A DNA stretch of 64,000 nucleotides from a virus. Below, in pieces: positions 34,657 to 43,290 of this stretch (the first letter of the stretch is position 1; every line of letters starts with the position of its first letter). The notes beneath the pieces are model-generated. The model was not told the DNA's origin. It did no database searches and saw only the letters and a list, made by a program, of their open reading frames with translations. Made by a program: the position numbers and the translations under genes. The stretch is from the IMG/VR virus record IMGVR_UViG_3300043424_000625, positions 1-64,000 of that record; one strand, given 5' to 3'.

Positions 34657-35166
34657 ATGGACAAGATCGCCGCCTACCAAGAAGCTCTACTCCGCAATGA
34701 ACTCGAAAAGAGGGCATCTGTTCTCGTCGAGAGGTACGGAACATGCGATGGACAGCTCCCTGCTCCATACGCGCAAGCATTCATGGAAATGGAAAAGGAG
34801 GCCCTTCTTGCAGATGTCGGCAAGGCCGTAACTGGAGGTGTTTACCGTGCTGGTAAAGCAATTGCAGGTGCGGGAGGTGCGGGTGTCTCAGGTTCTCGGA
34901 CTGGTCTTGGTGGCCGCATGATGGACTGGGCTTCCAGTAGGGGAGGCAAACTGACGAGCGGAGCTACAGACAGACTACTTGCTAATGTTAACCAGCGTGC
35001 GGCAGAACGGGGTCTTGGTCCCGTTTCGCTGAGACAGCTCGACGTGGCGAGAACGCAGGGACAGCAACTGCTGGGTGGGGCGGCCCTTACTACAGCGGGT
35101 GCGGGTGCCCTGGGGACAGGTTATTTAGGGTACAACGCCCTAAAGAATAGACGTCCGAATCAATGA
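34657..35166 (+). CDS. MDKIAAYQ-tagged small virion protein (169 aa)
   Basis: The gene begins seven bases after the RNA polymerase stop, with GAGG before the ATG. The N-terminus MDKIAAYQ is shared with the 39530 gene and, with one change, with 40099. It runs into E-K-R-A-S near residue 20, matching the K-x-A-S motif. A second E-K-E-A follows near residue 47. The rest is Gly/Ala-rich, with a membrane-type segment near residues 135-160. It may be a capsid-targeted cargo protein with a cleavable leader. It overlaps the next gene by ATGA. Confidence 0.7.
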   Translation: MDKIAAYQEALLRNELEKRASVLVERYGTCDGQLPAPYAQAFMEMEKEALLADVGKAVTGGVYRAGKAIAGAGGAGVSGSRTGLGGRMMDWASSRGGKLTSGATDRLLANVNQRAAERGLGPVSLRQLDVARTQGQQLLGGAALTTAGAGALGTGYLGYNALKNRRPNQ

Positions 35167-36248
35167 GCAGCTTTCCGCGTAAGCCCATTGACGCACAAAT
35201 TTTCTCTGGGAGGATTATATCTGTCGATCCTTCTCGGTGGACCTGTGTCGTCAGGTGTGATCAGGTTCAGAGAGAATTTGTAACAGGGATCATATCTTCT
35301 GTGTACCAGAGCGCGACCGGCGCCGGTCTGCACTACATGCCGGAGGTAGGATCCCACTGTCTCGTGGCGGTATCTTCTGACCACTCTGGGGCGTACTTAA
35401 TCGCTGGGGCGCCTCTGGTTTCGTCCGTCACAACGGACGGTAAGCCTGGATCATACCACTCAAATCGTCCATACCTTAGTCCCGGAGATATGGCCTGCGT
35501 AGCAGAGGGACAGAATGGAGTATTTATTACCAGAAACGGTACTACTGAACTGCGAGGAAGCGGCCTTTCCCGGATAGTGGCAGAGGGTCGAACGGACACC
35601 CTCACGGTGGTCGCGCGCCACATGATCGTCGAGACAATCGGCTCCACCGAGGAAAAAGTTTGTATTGATAGCGAAGACGCCGGAACCTTCTTTCCGGCGT
35701 TCTACTACGAAACGACCGTTCGAGAATTTGCCCAGTCCCCGTCGTGGTCTGTGCGCAGTAAAGTTGGGTTTACCGAGGCCGATCGAGTAGAGCTAGACGG
35801 CAGTGTCCCAATCCCCGCACTTTCTTCACAGCAAACGACGCTTTATATAGAAGACCCTCTGTTGGGCTTAATTCCTGAAGATGTTATTGCCCTCCGTCCG
35901 TCTTCTCTCGATCCTGCCGCTTGTGTATATTTATTCGAGGTCAACTCCGATGAGGAAGCAGATGTCCCGGATCAATCTCTTTCTCTGAAAGTCGCGAGAT
36001 CCGGCAGCGCCCTCCTAACCTTGGATGGTAAACTTCGGATCGCGCAGGAAACAGATGCGGGAACGGCTCAGCCCGTCATGCTTGGGACAGAGTTCCTGAC
36101 GAAGCTTCAAGCGTCGCTTACTGAGATCAAGGTCGCCCTTAACACACTCGGATTTACGACAGCTGCGACGGATGACCTTCTTAGTGATATTGTAGACTCG
36201 CTCGCCGGACAAGGCTCCTTTCTGTCGTCAGTCCTCGAAGCGGATTGA
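35163..36248 (+). CDS. Baseplate spike/assembly protein, gpV/gp5-type (361 aa)
   Basis: The N-terminal 90 residues show the OB-fold pattern of tail-spike/baseplate assembly proteins: G-R-I-I-S-V-D-P, a V-V-R-C strand, then M-P-E-V-G-S-H-C-L-V-A-V and Y-L-I-A-G-A-P. The middle has short beta repeats and a V-S-R-S type polar stretch, and the end is helical (L-T-E-I-K-V-A-L-N-T-L). It overlaps its upstream neighbour by ATGA. A spike or hub that helps the tail pierce the cell envelope is the likely role; the exact family member is not certain. Confidence 0.65.
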   Translation: MSSFPRKPIDAQIFSGRIISVDPSRWTCVVRCDQVQREFVTGIISSVYQSATGAGLHYMPEVGSHCLVAVSSDHSGAYLIAGAPLVSSVTTDGKPGSYHSNRPYLSPGDMACVAEGQNGVFITRNGTTELRGSGLSRIVAEGRTDTLTVVARHMIVETIGSTEEKVCIDSEDAGTFFPAFYYETTVREFAQSPSWSVRSKVGFTEADRVELDGSVPIPALSSQQTTLYIEDPLLGLIPEDVIALRPSSLDPAACVYLFEVNSDEEADVPDQSLSLKVARSGSALLTLDGKLRIAQETDAGTAQPVMLGTEFLTKLQASLTEIKVALNTLGFTTAATDDLLSDIVDSLAGQGSFLSSVLEAD

Positions 36249-36259
36249 CAGAGGTACGA

Positions 36260-37873
36260 ATGACATCTCTCTTCCTCAAGCCGGTGGATCCGCATAGCTT
36301 CTTCGAGAAGATGGCGTCGATCGCCAAGATGCCGGACGACGATACGAAGTGGCCCGCGCATGTGCTGAGTAACCTGCATCAGCAGCTTCCGTTTCTTTCT
36401 CAGTATGAGATCGACCTCAATATGCAGAGAGTAGAGCCGGAAGCGGGGTTTGCTTTTGGCCATGCGCTTCTGATGGCCCGCAACGATCCGGCCGCTGCTA
36501 CTGCATCAAAAAATCCACAAAATATGGTTCGAATCCCGATCATCGTTGCGGATCGACTCCTACAGCCGTTCCACACTTTTGAGCTTGGAGGGAACGTCTA
36601 TCCGTTGACCGCGGAGCGGATTGAGTCTGCGCTGCTCAACCCCGCAATGTTCCAGGGACCCGCGGATCAACCTGAGCGGCAGAAATCGCTCATCGACCAG
36701 ATGTACCCGCCATACCAACAGCGCCAAGGTTTTGGTCGTGTTGTTGGCGATGGCGCATCGTCCGCGGGCATCAACAAGATCAGCTCAGCACGAACGGGAC
36801 AGCGGAAGTTTGCCTCGGGCTTTGATTCGATGTCGACTGCCGACCTTGAAAAGAAGCGCAGAGACTTGATGACGTCTACGGTACCCTATTACGCCCTTGG
36901 GGTGCCAGCCTTTGCGGGCGGATCCATCGTCGGAGCCACCGCAGGTACGATGATCGATCATTCCATTCCATTCATCGCGAGGAACATGGATGATCTTCCA
37001 GGTCCATTTGCGCGCATGGGGGCAGTCGGAGGCGCGATAACTGGTGTCGCCCTCGCAAAAAACTTAGCTAACGAGTATATTGCTTCTAAGAGAAGAAAGA
37101 TTGACGCTGAACTTGACAGGCGGAGAGAGGAACTTGAGCCTGGTTATCTCGAATCTTTAGAGCCTGAAAAGATGGATAAAGTCAGCTCTGCACGGGAAAT
37201 TTTTCGAAAATTTAAAGAGAACTCAAAAGTGGCTGGGGCGGAAGATGCTCCAAACTACAGGCCTACCGCAGGAGACTTTCGCTGCGAGACTTGCTCGTTC
37301 TTTCGCTCCCTGAGTGATGGATCTGGGTACTGCGAGAGATTTTCTTTCCAGGCAGAGCCGCAGAGCGTATGCGACGAGTTTTCCCAGGCTGGCAGCCTAA
37401 AGCAGGCAATGAGTCCGTATACTAGGTTTGGCGCTGTAGGGGGCGCGCTTGGAGCTGGAAAGGCAGTCTATAACAGAAAAGATGCGTATTTAAACGATAA
37501 AGCCGCGTTGGATCGTGGTGAAATTACTCCCGAAGAGTACAAAAAAAGAGTAAAGCATCACTTGACGTCCTTGGCGGTCAACACCGGAGTCGGTGCGGCG
37601 GCGGGAGCCGGAGGCACCGCAGCCATGAAGCATGTGATCGTTCCTGCGGCCAAGAGTGCCCTTACATCTGGAGCCAGCTTTGTGGCCGACACAGCCTCCC
37701 GCGCAGCTCAGAAAGTAGTCAACGAAACCGCAGACACCGTCCACCGGAGAGCAGACGAGCTTGGCGATGACATCCCACTTCTTCGAACACTGGGGGCAGT
37801 CAAGAAGAAGGATTCTGCCGAAAAGCCGCGCTCTGTCTTCGATCGTCTAAGCGGACTGTTCCGTAGTGAGTAA
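36260..37873 (+). CDS. Virion protein with Cys cluster and membrane segments (537 aa)
   Basis: The start at 36260 has GAGG five bases upstream; a TTG at 36245 is less likely. The N-terminus runs into F-F-E-K-M-A-S near residue 17. Two Gly/Ala-rich hydrophobic stretches lie near residues 213-245 and 255-270. Near residue 340 there is a four-cysteine set (C-E-T-C ... Y-C-E-R-F ... V-C-D-E-F) of the kind that holds an iron-sulfur or zinc ion. A further Gly/Ala-rich stretch follows near 460. It is likely an internal head or ejection protein. The redox or structural role of the Cys cluster is unknown. Confidence 0.65.
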   Translation: MTSLFLKPVDPHSFFEKMASIAKMPDDDTKWPAHVLSNLHQQLPFLSQYEIDLNMQRVEPEAGFAFGHALLMARNDPAAATASKNPQNMVRIPIIVADRLLQPFHTFELGGNVYPLTAERIESALLNPAMFQGPADQPERQKSLIDQMYPPYQQRQGFGRVVGDGASSAGINKISSARTGQRKFASGFDSMSTADLEKKRRDLMTSTVPYYALGVPAFAGGSIVGATAGTMIDHSIPFIARNMDDLPGPFARMGAVGGAITGVALAKNLANEYIASKRRKIDAELDRRREELEPGYLESLEPEKMDKVSSAREIFRKFKENSKVAGAEDAPNYRPTAGDFRCETCSFFRSLSDGSGYCERFSFQAEPQSVCDEFSQAGSLKQAMSPYTRFGAVGGALGAGKAVYNRKDAYLNDKAALDRGEITPEEYKKRVKHHLTSLAVNTGVGAAAGAGGTAAMKHVIVPAAKSALTSGASFVADTASRAAQKVVNETADTVHRRADELGDDIPLLRTLGAVKKKDSAEKPRSVFDRLSGLFRSE

Positions 37874-37960
37874 GGCAACAAGGAGCCTTGCCGTAGCACC
37901 CCGGACGGCTGAAGGGTATTGTCGTCTTCTATCGCCTACCTCAGATGAAGTGAGCCCAAA

Positions 37961-39463
37961 ATGAAACCTCGCACGCTCTGTTCTGCCATTTCTGGAACCA
38001 TCAACCAGTCTGACTTCGCGCGATTTGAGGGCGAGTTCGCAGACCCGGAGGTGCGGCGTATGATTGAGAAGAACGCGTCCGTAATGAGCGTTCTTCATAG
38101 GTTGACTGCCGAGCCAATCGTTCCCGCGTCAGAGCTGGCGAAGAGTGCTTCTTTGCGCTTCATGCCGGGGGTCGACGTAGTTCAGGTTCGCCCGTCTGGG
38201 TATGGCTACTCCGTGAAGGTTTCTGCAGCTCCTGCGGGCATGGCTCCGCAAGAGACGCAGATGTCTGCTCAGCAAGCTCAGCAAGTACTGCCCCCTCAGA
38301 TGCTACAGACGGCAGATCAGACCGGAGCTGCAACAATCACTGGGGTTCAGGCAGAGCCGGATCCTTTGACAGAGCAGATGGCTCCGGTAACGGCATTTGG
38401 CATCTACAAGGTGACAGACGCGACCACTGGAAAACAGTTGGTGGGATACGTAATTCCCAACCTTTTTGATCCTGTTCAGGGAGCACCTACCAGTGCCGCG
38501 CTGTTCACTAATGGAACAGCATACTCTGTTCAGCCTATGATTTCTGGATCTCTCATTGGTGTAAACCACAACTTACCAATTCCAGAAAATCCGGACGTAC
38601 GTGGCCTTGGCGTCTTCCTTAAGACCAACGGCAAGGCTATTATGTGTACGATGCCATACAATATCGTCACGAAGGTCCACGTCGAAGGCAACGGGTATTT
38701 TGCTGCGCAGGATCTAAATGGAAATGATATTCGCATCATTCCGTCACAGGGCATAGTGCGCCCAGTCGCATCCTCGACCACTGACATCGCTATTCCCGCA
38801 GACTTCAAGTTCATGCCGCTGGAGAACCCAGTGCAGCTTGCTGCCGGAAATGAGCTGATGAAGGCAGCACAGGCCAACGCATACGAGACAATGGCCGAGA
38901 TTCGCGCATGGGAAGGTGGCTGCCGCCTCAGCGGACCGGTCTTTGAGAAGGTTGGCTCGGGTGAGCACGACTGGGTGGACGGCGTGTTCTGGCTCGCTGC
39001 CGCAGGCATGCCACAGAACCTAAGTGCTGCGTGTCTAGAGAAGGCCGCGTCTTCCGGTAAGCCGATCCGCATGTTTGGTCTTCAGCCGCTCTCTACGCGC
39101 GACGAGACCTACCATGAGGCTCTCAAGGAAGCAGCAATCGACATGCTTGATACAGAGATTCCTCAGCGTGTTAACTTGCTGAGGGAGATTTCTGCGATTA
39201 CTTTTGATAAGAAGGCGTCGGCACTTGTAGACACTGCTTCTGTAGACGCAGTTCTTGCGCTAAACTTCCTCAACCCGGAGAACGTCGAGACCTTCATCGA
39301 CTTCCTTCCTCAGTTAGAGGAGGCATCGACCAAGTTGGCGAGCGTGGTGCTTGCGGCTCAGATCGGCCTGCAAAGCATCCCCAAGACCGCAGCTGTTCGT
39401 GCTATGTTCGCGCTCGAAGATGTCATCTCAGGACTGAAGAGCCTTAAAACGTATCAAGTTTGA
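37961..39463 (+). CDS. Virion hypothetical protein with several K-x-A-S motifs (500 aa)
   Basis: The protein has a helical first third, a Gln/Ala/Pro-rich linker near residues 88-135, a beta-rich middle (about 140-290) and a helical end. K-x-A-S-type motifs occur at E-K-N-A-S (near 44), A-K-S-A-S (near 63), E-K-A-A-S, K-K-A-S and K-L-A-S near the C-terminus. The 87-base gap before it holds a weak AAGGC/GCCTT hairpin just after the upstream stop and nothing else clear. A head-internal or scaffold-linked role is inferred from the motif. The family is not recognised. Confidence 0.65.
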   Translation: MKPRTLCSAISGTINQSDFARFEGEFADPEVRRMIEKNASVMSVLHRLTAEPIVPASELAKSASLRFMPGVDVVQVRPSGYGYSVKVSAAPAGMAPQETQMSAQQAQQVLPPQMLQTADQTGAATITGVQAEPDPLTEQMAPVTAFGIYKVTDATTGKQLVGYVIPNLFDPVQGAPTSAALFTNGTAYSVQPMISGSLIGVNHNLPIPENPDVRGLGVFLKTNGKAIMCTMPYNIVTKVHVEGNGYFAAQDLNGNDIRIIPSQGIVRPVASSTTDIAIPADFKFMPLENPVQLAAGNELMKAAQANAYETMAEIRAWEGGCRLSGPVFEKVGSGEHDWVDGVFWLAAAGMPQNLSAACLEKAASSGKPIRMFGLQPLSTRDETYHEALKEAAIDMLDTEIPQRVNLLREISAITFDKKASALVDTASVDAVLALNFLNPENVETFIDFLPQLEEASTKLASVVLAAQIGLQSIPKTAAVRAMFALEDVISGLKSLKTYQV

Positions 39464-39529
39464 GCAGTCCTTGCGTAGTGCAGCTGTTCCAGCTACGATT
39501 CCCGTCAGAAACCTCCAGAGGATGTCACC

Positions 39530-40090
39530 ATGGACAAGATCGCCGCTTACCAAATGCTTCTATCTGAGCACCCCCTGTGGGAAAAGACTGCCCAGGACGA
39601 GCCAGCAATGGCAGCCGAGGGAGTGTCACGTCCCGCCGGTAACCTATCGGGAATCCCTGGTTTGTACTTCCGCCCGGAGTTTGTGAGCAGCCAGTATGAG
39701 CCGGAGGATTTGCAAGTGCCTCGGTATCAAAAGTACCTTCAGGATGTAGCTGCTACTTCTCCGGCAGGTGTCGGCCATTATCTCGGTGGAGCTGCCGTAG
39801 GAGGCGCGATTGGTGGAGCACTGAAGGGAGGACTCGCGCTTGGCATTCCTCGTATGCTCGGCTATCGTGTGGATCCGGGTCTTGCAAAGGGAATAGTCGG
39901 CATTGGTACGGGGATTGGCGTACTCGGCGGGCTGGACAATGTCTACGGCGCTCGCTCTGTGGAGCCCGAACTTGCCCGCTTGGCGCTACGTCAGGACCCC
40001 CGAGTCGCCCTTATCCGTAAGAAACTGGAAGACCGTGACATGCCCATACCCGAAGAGTATGACTATCCTGGCGAGTATGCCGACGAGTAG
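39530..40090 (+). CDS. MDKIAAYQ-tagged Gly-rich membrane-type protein (186 aa)
   Basis: The ATG is preceded by GAGG. The N-terminus MDKIAAYQ is identical to that of the 34657 gene; residues about 14-20 read H-P-L-W-E-K-T, followed by A-Q-D. Residues about 83-105 and 120-145 are Gly/Ala/Val-rich, like membrane-inserting glycine-zipper helices. The C-terminus is charged. The design of a short N-terminal tag, cleavage-like motif and membrane segments matches a capsid cargo protein. It is followed by a close relative at 40099. Confidence 0.7.
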   Translation: MDKIAAYQMLLSEHPLWEKTAQDEPAMAAEGVSRPAGNLSGIPGLYFRPEFVSSQYEPEDLQVPRYQKYLQDVAATSPAGVGHYLGGAAVGGAIGGALKGGLALGIPRMLGYRVDPGLAKGIVGIGTGIGVLGGLDNVYGARSVEPELARLALRQDPRVALIRKKLEDRDMPIPEEYDYPGEYADE

Positions 40091-40098
40091 GAGTAGTC

Positions 40099-40650
40099 GT
40101 GGACAAACTTGCAGCCTATCAAGTTATTCTTGCGGATCACCCTCTGTGGACCAAGGAAGCTCGTGTCTTTGGTCTTAGCCAGCCTGACGTCTCGGAGGCG
40201 TTGGAGCCGTACGAGACTCGTATGGCTCGTATGGAGGAGTACGCCAACGCCAAAGCTGCGGAGCCCAAAACTCATTTCGGCAAAGCAGTGGGGGTCGGAG
40301 GATTGACCGGAGGTGCATTTGGTGGGGCACTTGGTCTTCTTGCAGGAGCTAACGCGCGGAGTGCCGCGCTAGGTGCGGCAGTCGGAGGTGGATTCGGAGC
40401 CCTCGTCGGAGGTTCGATGGCCATCTCTGATTCAGAAGAAATTGAGAGAATGAAGGGACTGCAAGAGTCTGGGAACTTCGGGCAGGCCGCAGTTGATCTT
40501 GGAAAGCGGCAGCTTCAGGAAAGGCGAGACATGGAGGAGGCCGAGCGCCATAGGATGCATTACGAGACGATGGACAGGCTAGATAGACTTGAAGGTCGGC
40601 TGAGCGGCGGTACGTACGGAAATAGATCCGGGAGTCCCTACCGCTACTGA
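40099..40650 (+). CDS. MDKLAAYQ-tagged Gly-rich membrane-type protein (183 aa)
   Basis: The start is GTG at 40099, supported because it places the shared tag (MDKLAAYQ, then H-P-L-W-T-K-E-A) at the N-terminus, as in the 39530 gene. Gly/Ala-rich segments near residues 65-85 and 90-115 have glycine-zipper spacing and could insert in a membrane. The rest is helical and charged. It is probably a paralogue of the 39530 product. The protein is likely packaged in the head and processed near residue 20. Confidence 0.7.
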   Translation: MDKLAAYQVILADHPLWTKEARVFGLSQPDVSEALEPYETRMARMEEYANAKAAEPKTHFGKAVGVGGLTGGAFGGALGLLAGANARSAALGAAVGGGFGALVGGSMAISDSEEIERMKGLQESGNFGQAAVDLGKRQLQERRDMEEAERHRMHYETMDRLDRLEGRLSGGTYGNRSGSPYRY

Positions 40651-40657
40651 GGGGCTC

Positions 40658-41521
40658 TTGGCACATCCCGCGGAATTCTTCATCAAGTATCTACTCGTGA
40701 TCGGGGCAGCACTGTCCCATGACGACGTAAACCTGAATTTGGAGATTCACGGGCTCTCAGAGGTCTCTGATGAGGACTTCAAGAAGTGCCAAGAGATTCT
40801 TGCCAAGGTTCCCAAGGACTTCCGTCCTTGGGATTCTAAGCATCGCGCCACAACGTCCTGGCTCCGGAAGAACGGCCTCTATTCGCTGGTACATCCGGAC
40901 AAAAACACAGAAGAGATGAGAGACAAGATTCTCTCTGCTCCGATTGTGAGAGAAAAGCTCGAGACACTGCTGATGAGCGGGGTGCCGTACAGCGAGGCAT
41001 CCCGCAATCTTGCCGAGCTCGGCCATCCGGTATCAGAGTTGGCGGTGGCTGCGTTCCGTCATTACTTCTGGAACTCGGATCTGATGGGAGTTGGCGGCTG
41101 GGCCAAGTACCTCAACGGAGACACGAGCGGGAGGGTCAGTCCACTACTCCAGTCGTATCATCTGGCTGTGCGCGCAGGCCCCGAAGCTGCGGCATATCGG
41201 GCCGGGATCCGCAAAGAGCTGGACGGCAAGAAGATCATGATGGAGGTTCGATCCGAGCTGTACCACACCTTTTTGGAGACGCGGACACTTCCGCTCTCAG
41301 ACAAGAAGGTGGAGATGCTTGGTAACCTTGCGCGCGGACTTGCGCGGATCGACGAGCGTGTGCAGGCCGGAGACACGGCCCTGCAAGAGACGCTCAAGAA
41401 GTTTGAGAAGTTCAAGGTCCTTCATGGCAACAAGAAGATCCCGAGCCTGTTAGACTTGTCGCCCACGGGTTCCATCTCGAATCGATCTCGCGACGAGATC
41501 CTTCACTCGGAGAAGCGATAA
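40658..41521 (+). CDS. Hypothetical protein, weak small-terminase candidate (287 aa)
   Basis: The start is TTG at 40658, with GAGGGG just before it. The protein is basic and helical, with a helix-turn-helix-like region near residues 108-140 (P-Y-S-E-A-S-R-N-L-A-E-L-G, then A-V-A-A-F-R-H-Y-F-W-N). It lies two genes upstream of a minus-strand pair and then the large terminase. A DNA-binding or packaging role, including small terminase subunit, is possible but weakly supported. It ends by one-base overlap with the next gene. Confidence 0.45.
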   Translation: MAHPAEFFIKYLLVIGAALSHDDVNLNLEIHGLSEVSDEDFKKCQEILAKVPKDFRPWDSKHRATTSWLRKNGLYSLVHPDKNTEEMRDKILSAPIVREKLETLLMSGVPYSEASRNLAELGHPVSELAVAAFRHYFWNSDLMGVGGWAKYLNGDTSGRVSPLLQSYHLAVRAGPEAAAYRAGIRKELDGKKIMMEVRSELYHTFLETRTLPLSDKKVEMLGNLARGLARIDERVQAGDTALQETLKKFEKFKVLHGNKKIPSLLDLSPTGSISNRSRDEILHSEKR

Positions 41522-42078
41522 TGCCTGTTCTTCGCTCTAAGACAGTTCGTGACGAGAACCAACTCATTGAATTCATGGAAGCCAACAGTATTCCAGGATG
41601 GGCCGGTCCTGATTACTATGGAAACAGCAGCGGTTGGATCTCGATCTTCTTCAATGATGCGACGCGCGATCGCGGAACCACTCCGATCTACAATGGGTCG
41701 GGGAACTCCGCAAACTACGCCGCTGCGCTAGCGGCTGGTCATGTCTCGTCGGCCATCAATGTCGCAAATGCTGAGAGAATCATTCTTGGCATTGAGGTGG
41801 TTGCAGCACCGACCCAGGATCTGCACCTCAACCTTCGGCTTTCAAATCTCGGCGCACCCAATCTGACGACCGCTAGTCACTGGTTCAGACAGCTGGTGTC
41901 GCCGAACTACACGTCCTCTAAGTACGAAGCTGACGTAGCGGAGTACGTGATCAAACACCAGCTCCTCACTCTCGGTGAGAAGTTCACCATGGAGTTCCCA
42001 GTGGCTGCCAATTGGGCGAACTTGGTGCTGCACAATGCCACCGGCGGAACCTTCAAACTCTACGCGGACATTGGGTAA
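41521..42078 (+). CDS. Beta-rich structural protein (185 aa)
   Basis: The protein is compact and beta-rich with no membrane segment, motif or cysteine site. It contains an Asn/Gly-rich region (about 55-75) and a regular strand pattern afterwards (I-I-L-G-I-E-V-V-A-A, L-H-L-N-L-R-L-S-N), like a small capsid or tail decoration protein. It is coupled to its neighbours on both sides (one-base overlap, then TAATG). The exact role is unknown. Confidence 0.6.
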   Translation: MPVLRSKTVRDENQLIEFMEANSIPGWAGPDYYGNSSGWISIFFNDATRDRGTTPIYNGSGNSANYAAALAAGHVSSAINVANAERIILGIEVVAAPTQDLHLNLRLSNLGAPNLTTASHWFRQLVSPNYTSSKYEADVAEYVIKHQLLTLGEKFTMEFPVAANWANLVLHNATGGTFKLYADIG

Positions 42079-42434
42079 TGATCCCCACATTCATGGAAGA
42101 CCCCGAGCGTTCAAAGCCGGGGCATGAAGTCAAGGTCTCCCTCCCTCCCCGTGCGGAGTACCGAGGGAAGAAGTTCAAAGCAGTGATCGTCGTCAAGAAC
42201 GACGACTTGATCTACCAGTTCTTCAATGTTCGGCACAAGGACTTCCAGGCCCTTCTGGCCGAAATCATCGAAGCGCACTTTGGGAAGACGGATGACTTCA
42301 GCGCATCCTATGTTCCAGAGTTCGAGTCCTTAGCAGTGCGGGCTAAAAAAGTCTGCGAGTCGCCGTTCTTCAACTACAGTCACTACACCGAGAATTTTCT
42401 CGATCTGGTGGATCGCTGTCTTCAAGAGGCTTGA
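42078..42434 (+). CDS. Small hypothetical virion-operon protein (118 aa)
   Basis: The start at 42078 forms a TAATG overlap with the upstream stop. The protein has a charged first half (K-V-S-L-P-P-R-A, then K-F-K-A-V-I-V-V-K) and a helical second half with F-F-N-V-R-H-K-D-F. It ends in a 13-base overlap with a convergent minus-strand gene, so the two transcripts may form a double-stranded tail. The function is unknown. Confidence 0.55.
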   Translation: MIPTFMEDPERSKPGHEVKVSLPPRAEYRGKKFKAVIVVKNDDLIYQFFNVRHKDFQALLAEIIEAHFGKTDDFSASYVPEFESLAVRAKKVCESPFFNYSHYTENFLDLVDRCLQEA

Positions 42435-42700
42435 AACGGATCGTTCTCGCGAATCGGTCCTAAGCCCTTAATCAAGATCACCGCCTTGAAGTCCCACTTA
42501 TCCCAGTGGGACTTCTTGTATATGGCGTCGTTTGCCTCACACCACTCTTTGAGGAGGGACCTAAAAAAAGGAACCTCCTCTTTTGTAATGTGGCGACACA
42601 GCCGCAGGTGGAACACCCACTTGAGGGGGTCCACCTGCGGCACCAGATCCCAGGCGTAGAGGTCTCCGAGCAGACTACGCTCGAAGCTCCTTACCGCCAT
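42422..42700 (-). CDS. Small hypothetical protein (92 aa)
   Basis: The start at 42700 (MAVRSFERS) follows GGTGGG and overlaps the upstream gene by 26 bases. The longer frame reads only Ser/Arg-rich shadow sequence of the upstream gene. The protein is aromatic and basic (W-V-F-H-L-R-L-C-R-H, W-D-K-W-D-F-K). It converges with and overlaps the 118-residue plus-strand gene. No family is seen. Confidence 0.5.
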   Translation of the reverse strand: MAVRSFERSLLGDLYAWDLVPQVDPLKWVFHLRLCRHITKEEVPFFRSLLKEWCEANDAIYKKSHWDKWDFKAVILIKGLGPIRENDPFQAS

Positions 42701-43244
42701 TGGCACCCACCGCAGACTGAGCGGCGGGTGCGCTGTCGAAGATGTATCGTCCATGCCCGTCCAGCGTAACCTGCCAGACGGAGCGCAGCGGGTGGGTGGT
42801 CCGGAGTTCCGCGAGGGTGCCCGCGACGTACTCGCGGAACATCTTCTGGAGGGACTCTCCCTCCTCGGGCTTGAGCTCGTGGAGTCCGACTTCCGCCACG
42901 AGGACGGGGACGTTGATCTGCCCGCCTTCCCCCTCCATGTCGAGCCACGTCCAAGCCCGAAGCCCGAACCACTCATCGATGGTGACGGAGTGACCCGCCA
43001 CCTTTCCGACCCGCTCTTTCCCCCGAAGCGTCAGCTTCAGGGGCCGGGCGGACTTGACGTTGATCTCTTCCCCGAACCGATCCTCGCGGCTCTTGAGGAA
43101 ACGCAAGATCTCCGAGACATCCTCGGAAACCATGCGGATGCTGGTCGCGCTCGTCAGCGCCTTCAGATCGAGGAGGTGGAGAACCAGCGCGAAGCTGGCC
43201 TCTCCACGAATCTGCCGAACTTCATAACCAGAGACGATAGCCAT
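42675..43244 (-). CDS. Hypothetical protein of minus-strand island (189 aa)
   Basis: The ATG at 43244 faces the terminase gene across a 55-base gap that carries the CTTATGAC element. The protein is well balanced, with strands in the first third (S-F-A-L-V-L-H-L-L), a helical segment near residue 45-60 and a second helical region after 130 (L-Q-K-M-F-R-E-Y-V-A-G-T-L-A-E-L). No motif identifies it. A role early in infection is possible from its strand and position. Confidence 0.6.
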   Translation of the reverse strand: MAIVSGYEVRQIRGEASFALVLHLLDLKALTSATSIRMVSEDVSEILRFLKSREDRFGEEINVKSARPLKLTLRGKERVGKVAGHSVTIDEWFGLRAWTWLDMEGEGGQINVPVLVAEVGLHELKPEEGESLQKMFREYVAGTLAELRTTHPLRSVWQVTLDGHGRYIFDSAPAAQSAVGANGGKELRA

Positions 43245-43282
43245 GATGTCGAAACCCCCTTATGCTCATCGTGAGCAAAATT

Positions 43283-43290
43283 CTTATGAC
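43283..43290. promoter_or_regulatory. CTTATGAC element upstream of terminase (copy 3)
   Basis: The 8-mer lies nine bases before the terminase ATG and 38 bases before the minus-strand gene at 43244. A shorter CTTATG copy lies at 43259-43264, with a small hairpin (GCTCA-TCG-TGAGC) between. Being so close to the terminase start, the 8-mer cannot be a normal -10 box for that gene with a leader; it fits better as a minus-strand promoter element or as an operator. Confidence 0.45.

Noticed and set aside
37874-37960. Possible terminator or promoter in the 87-base gap
   Set aside because: Only a five-bp stem with no T-run and no clear promoter boxes; too weak to list as a feature.
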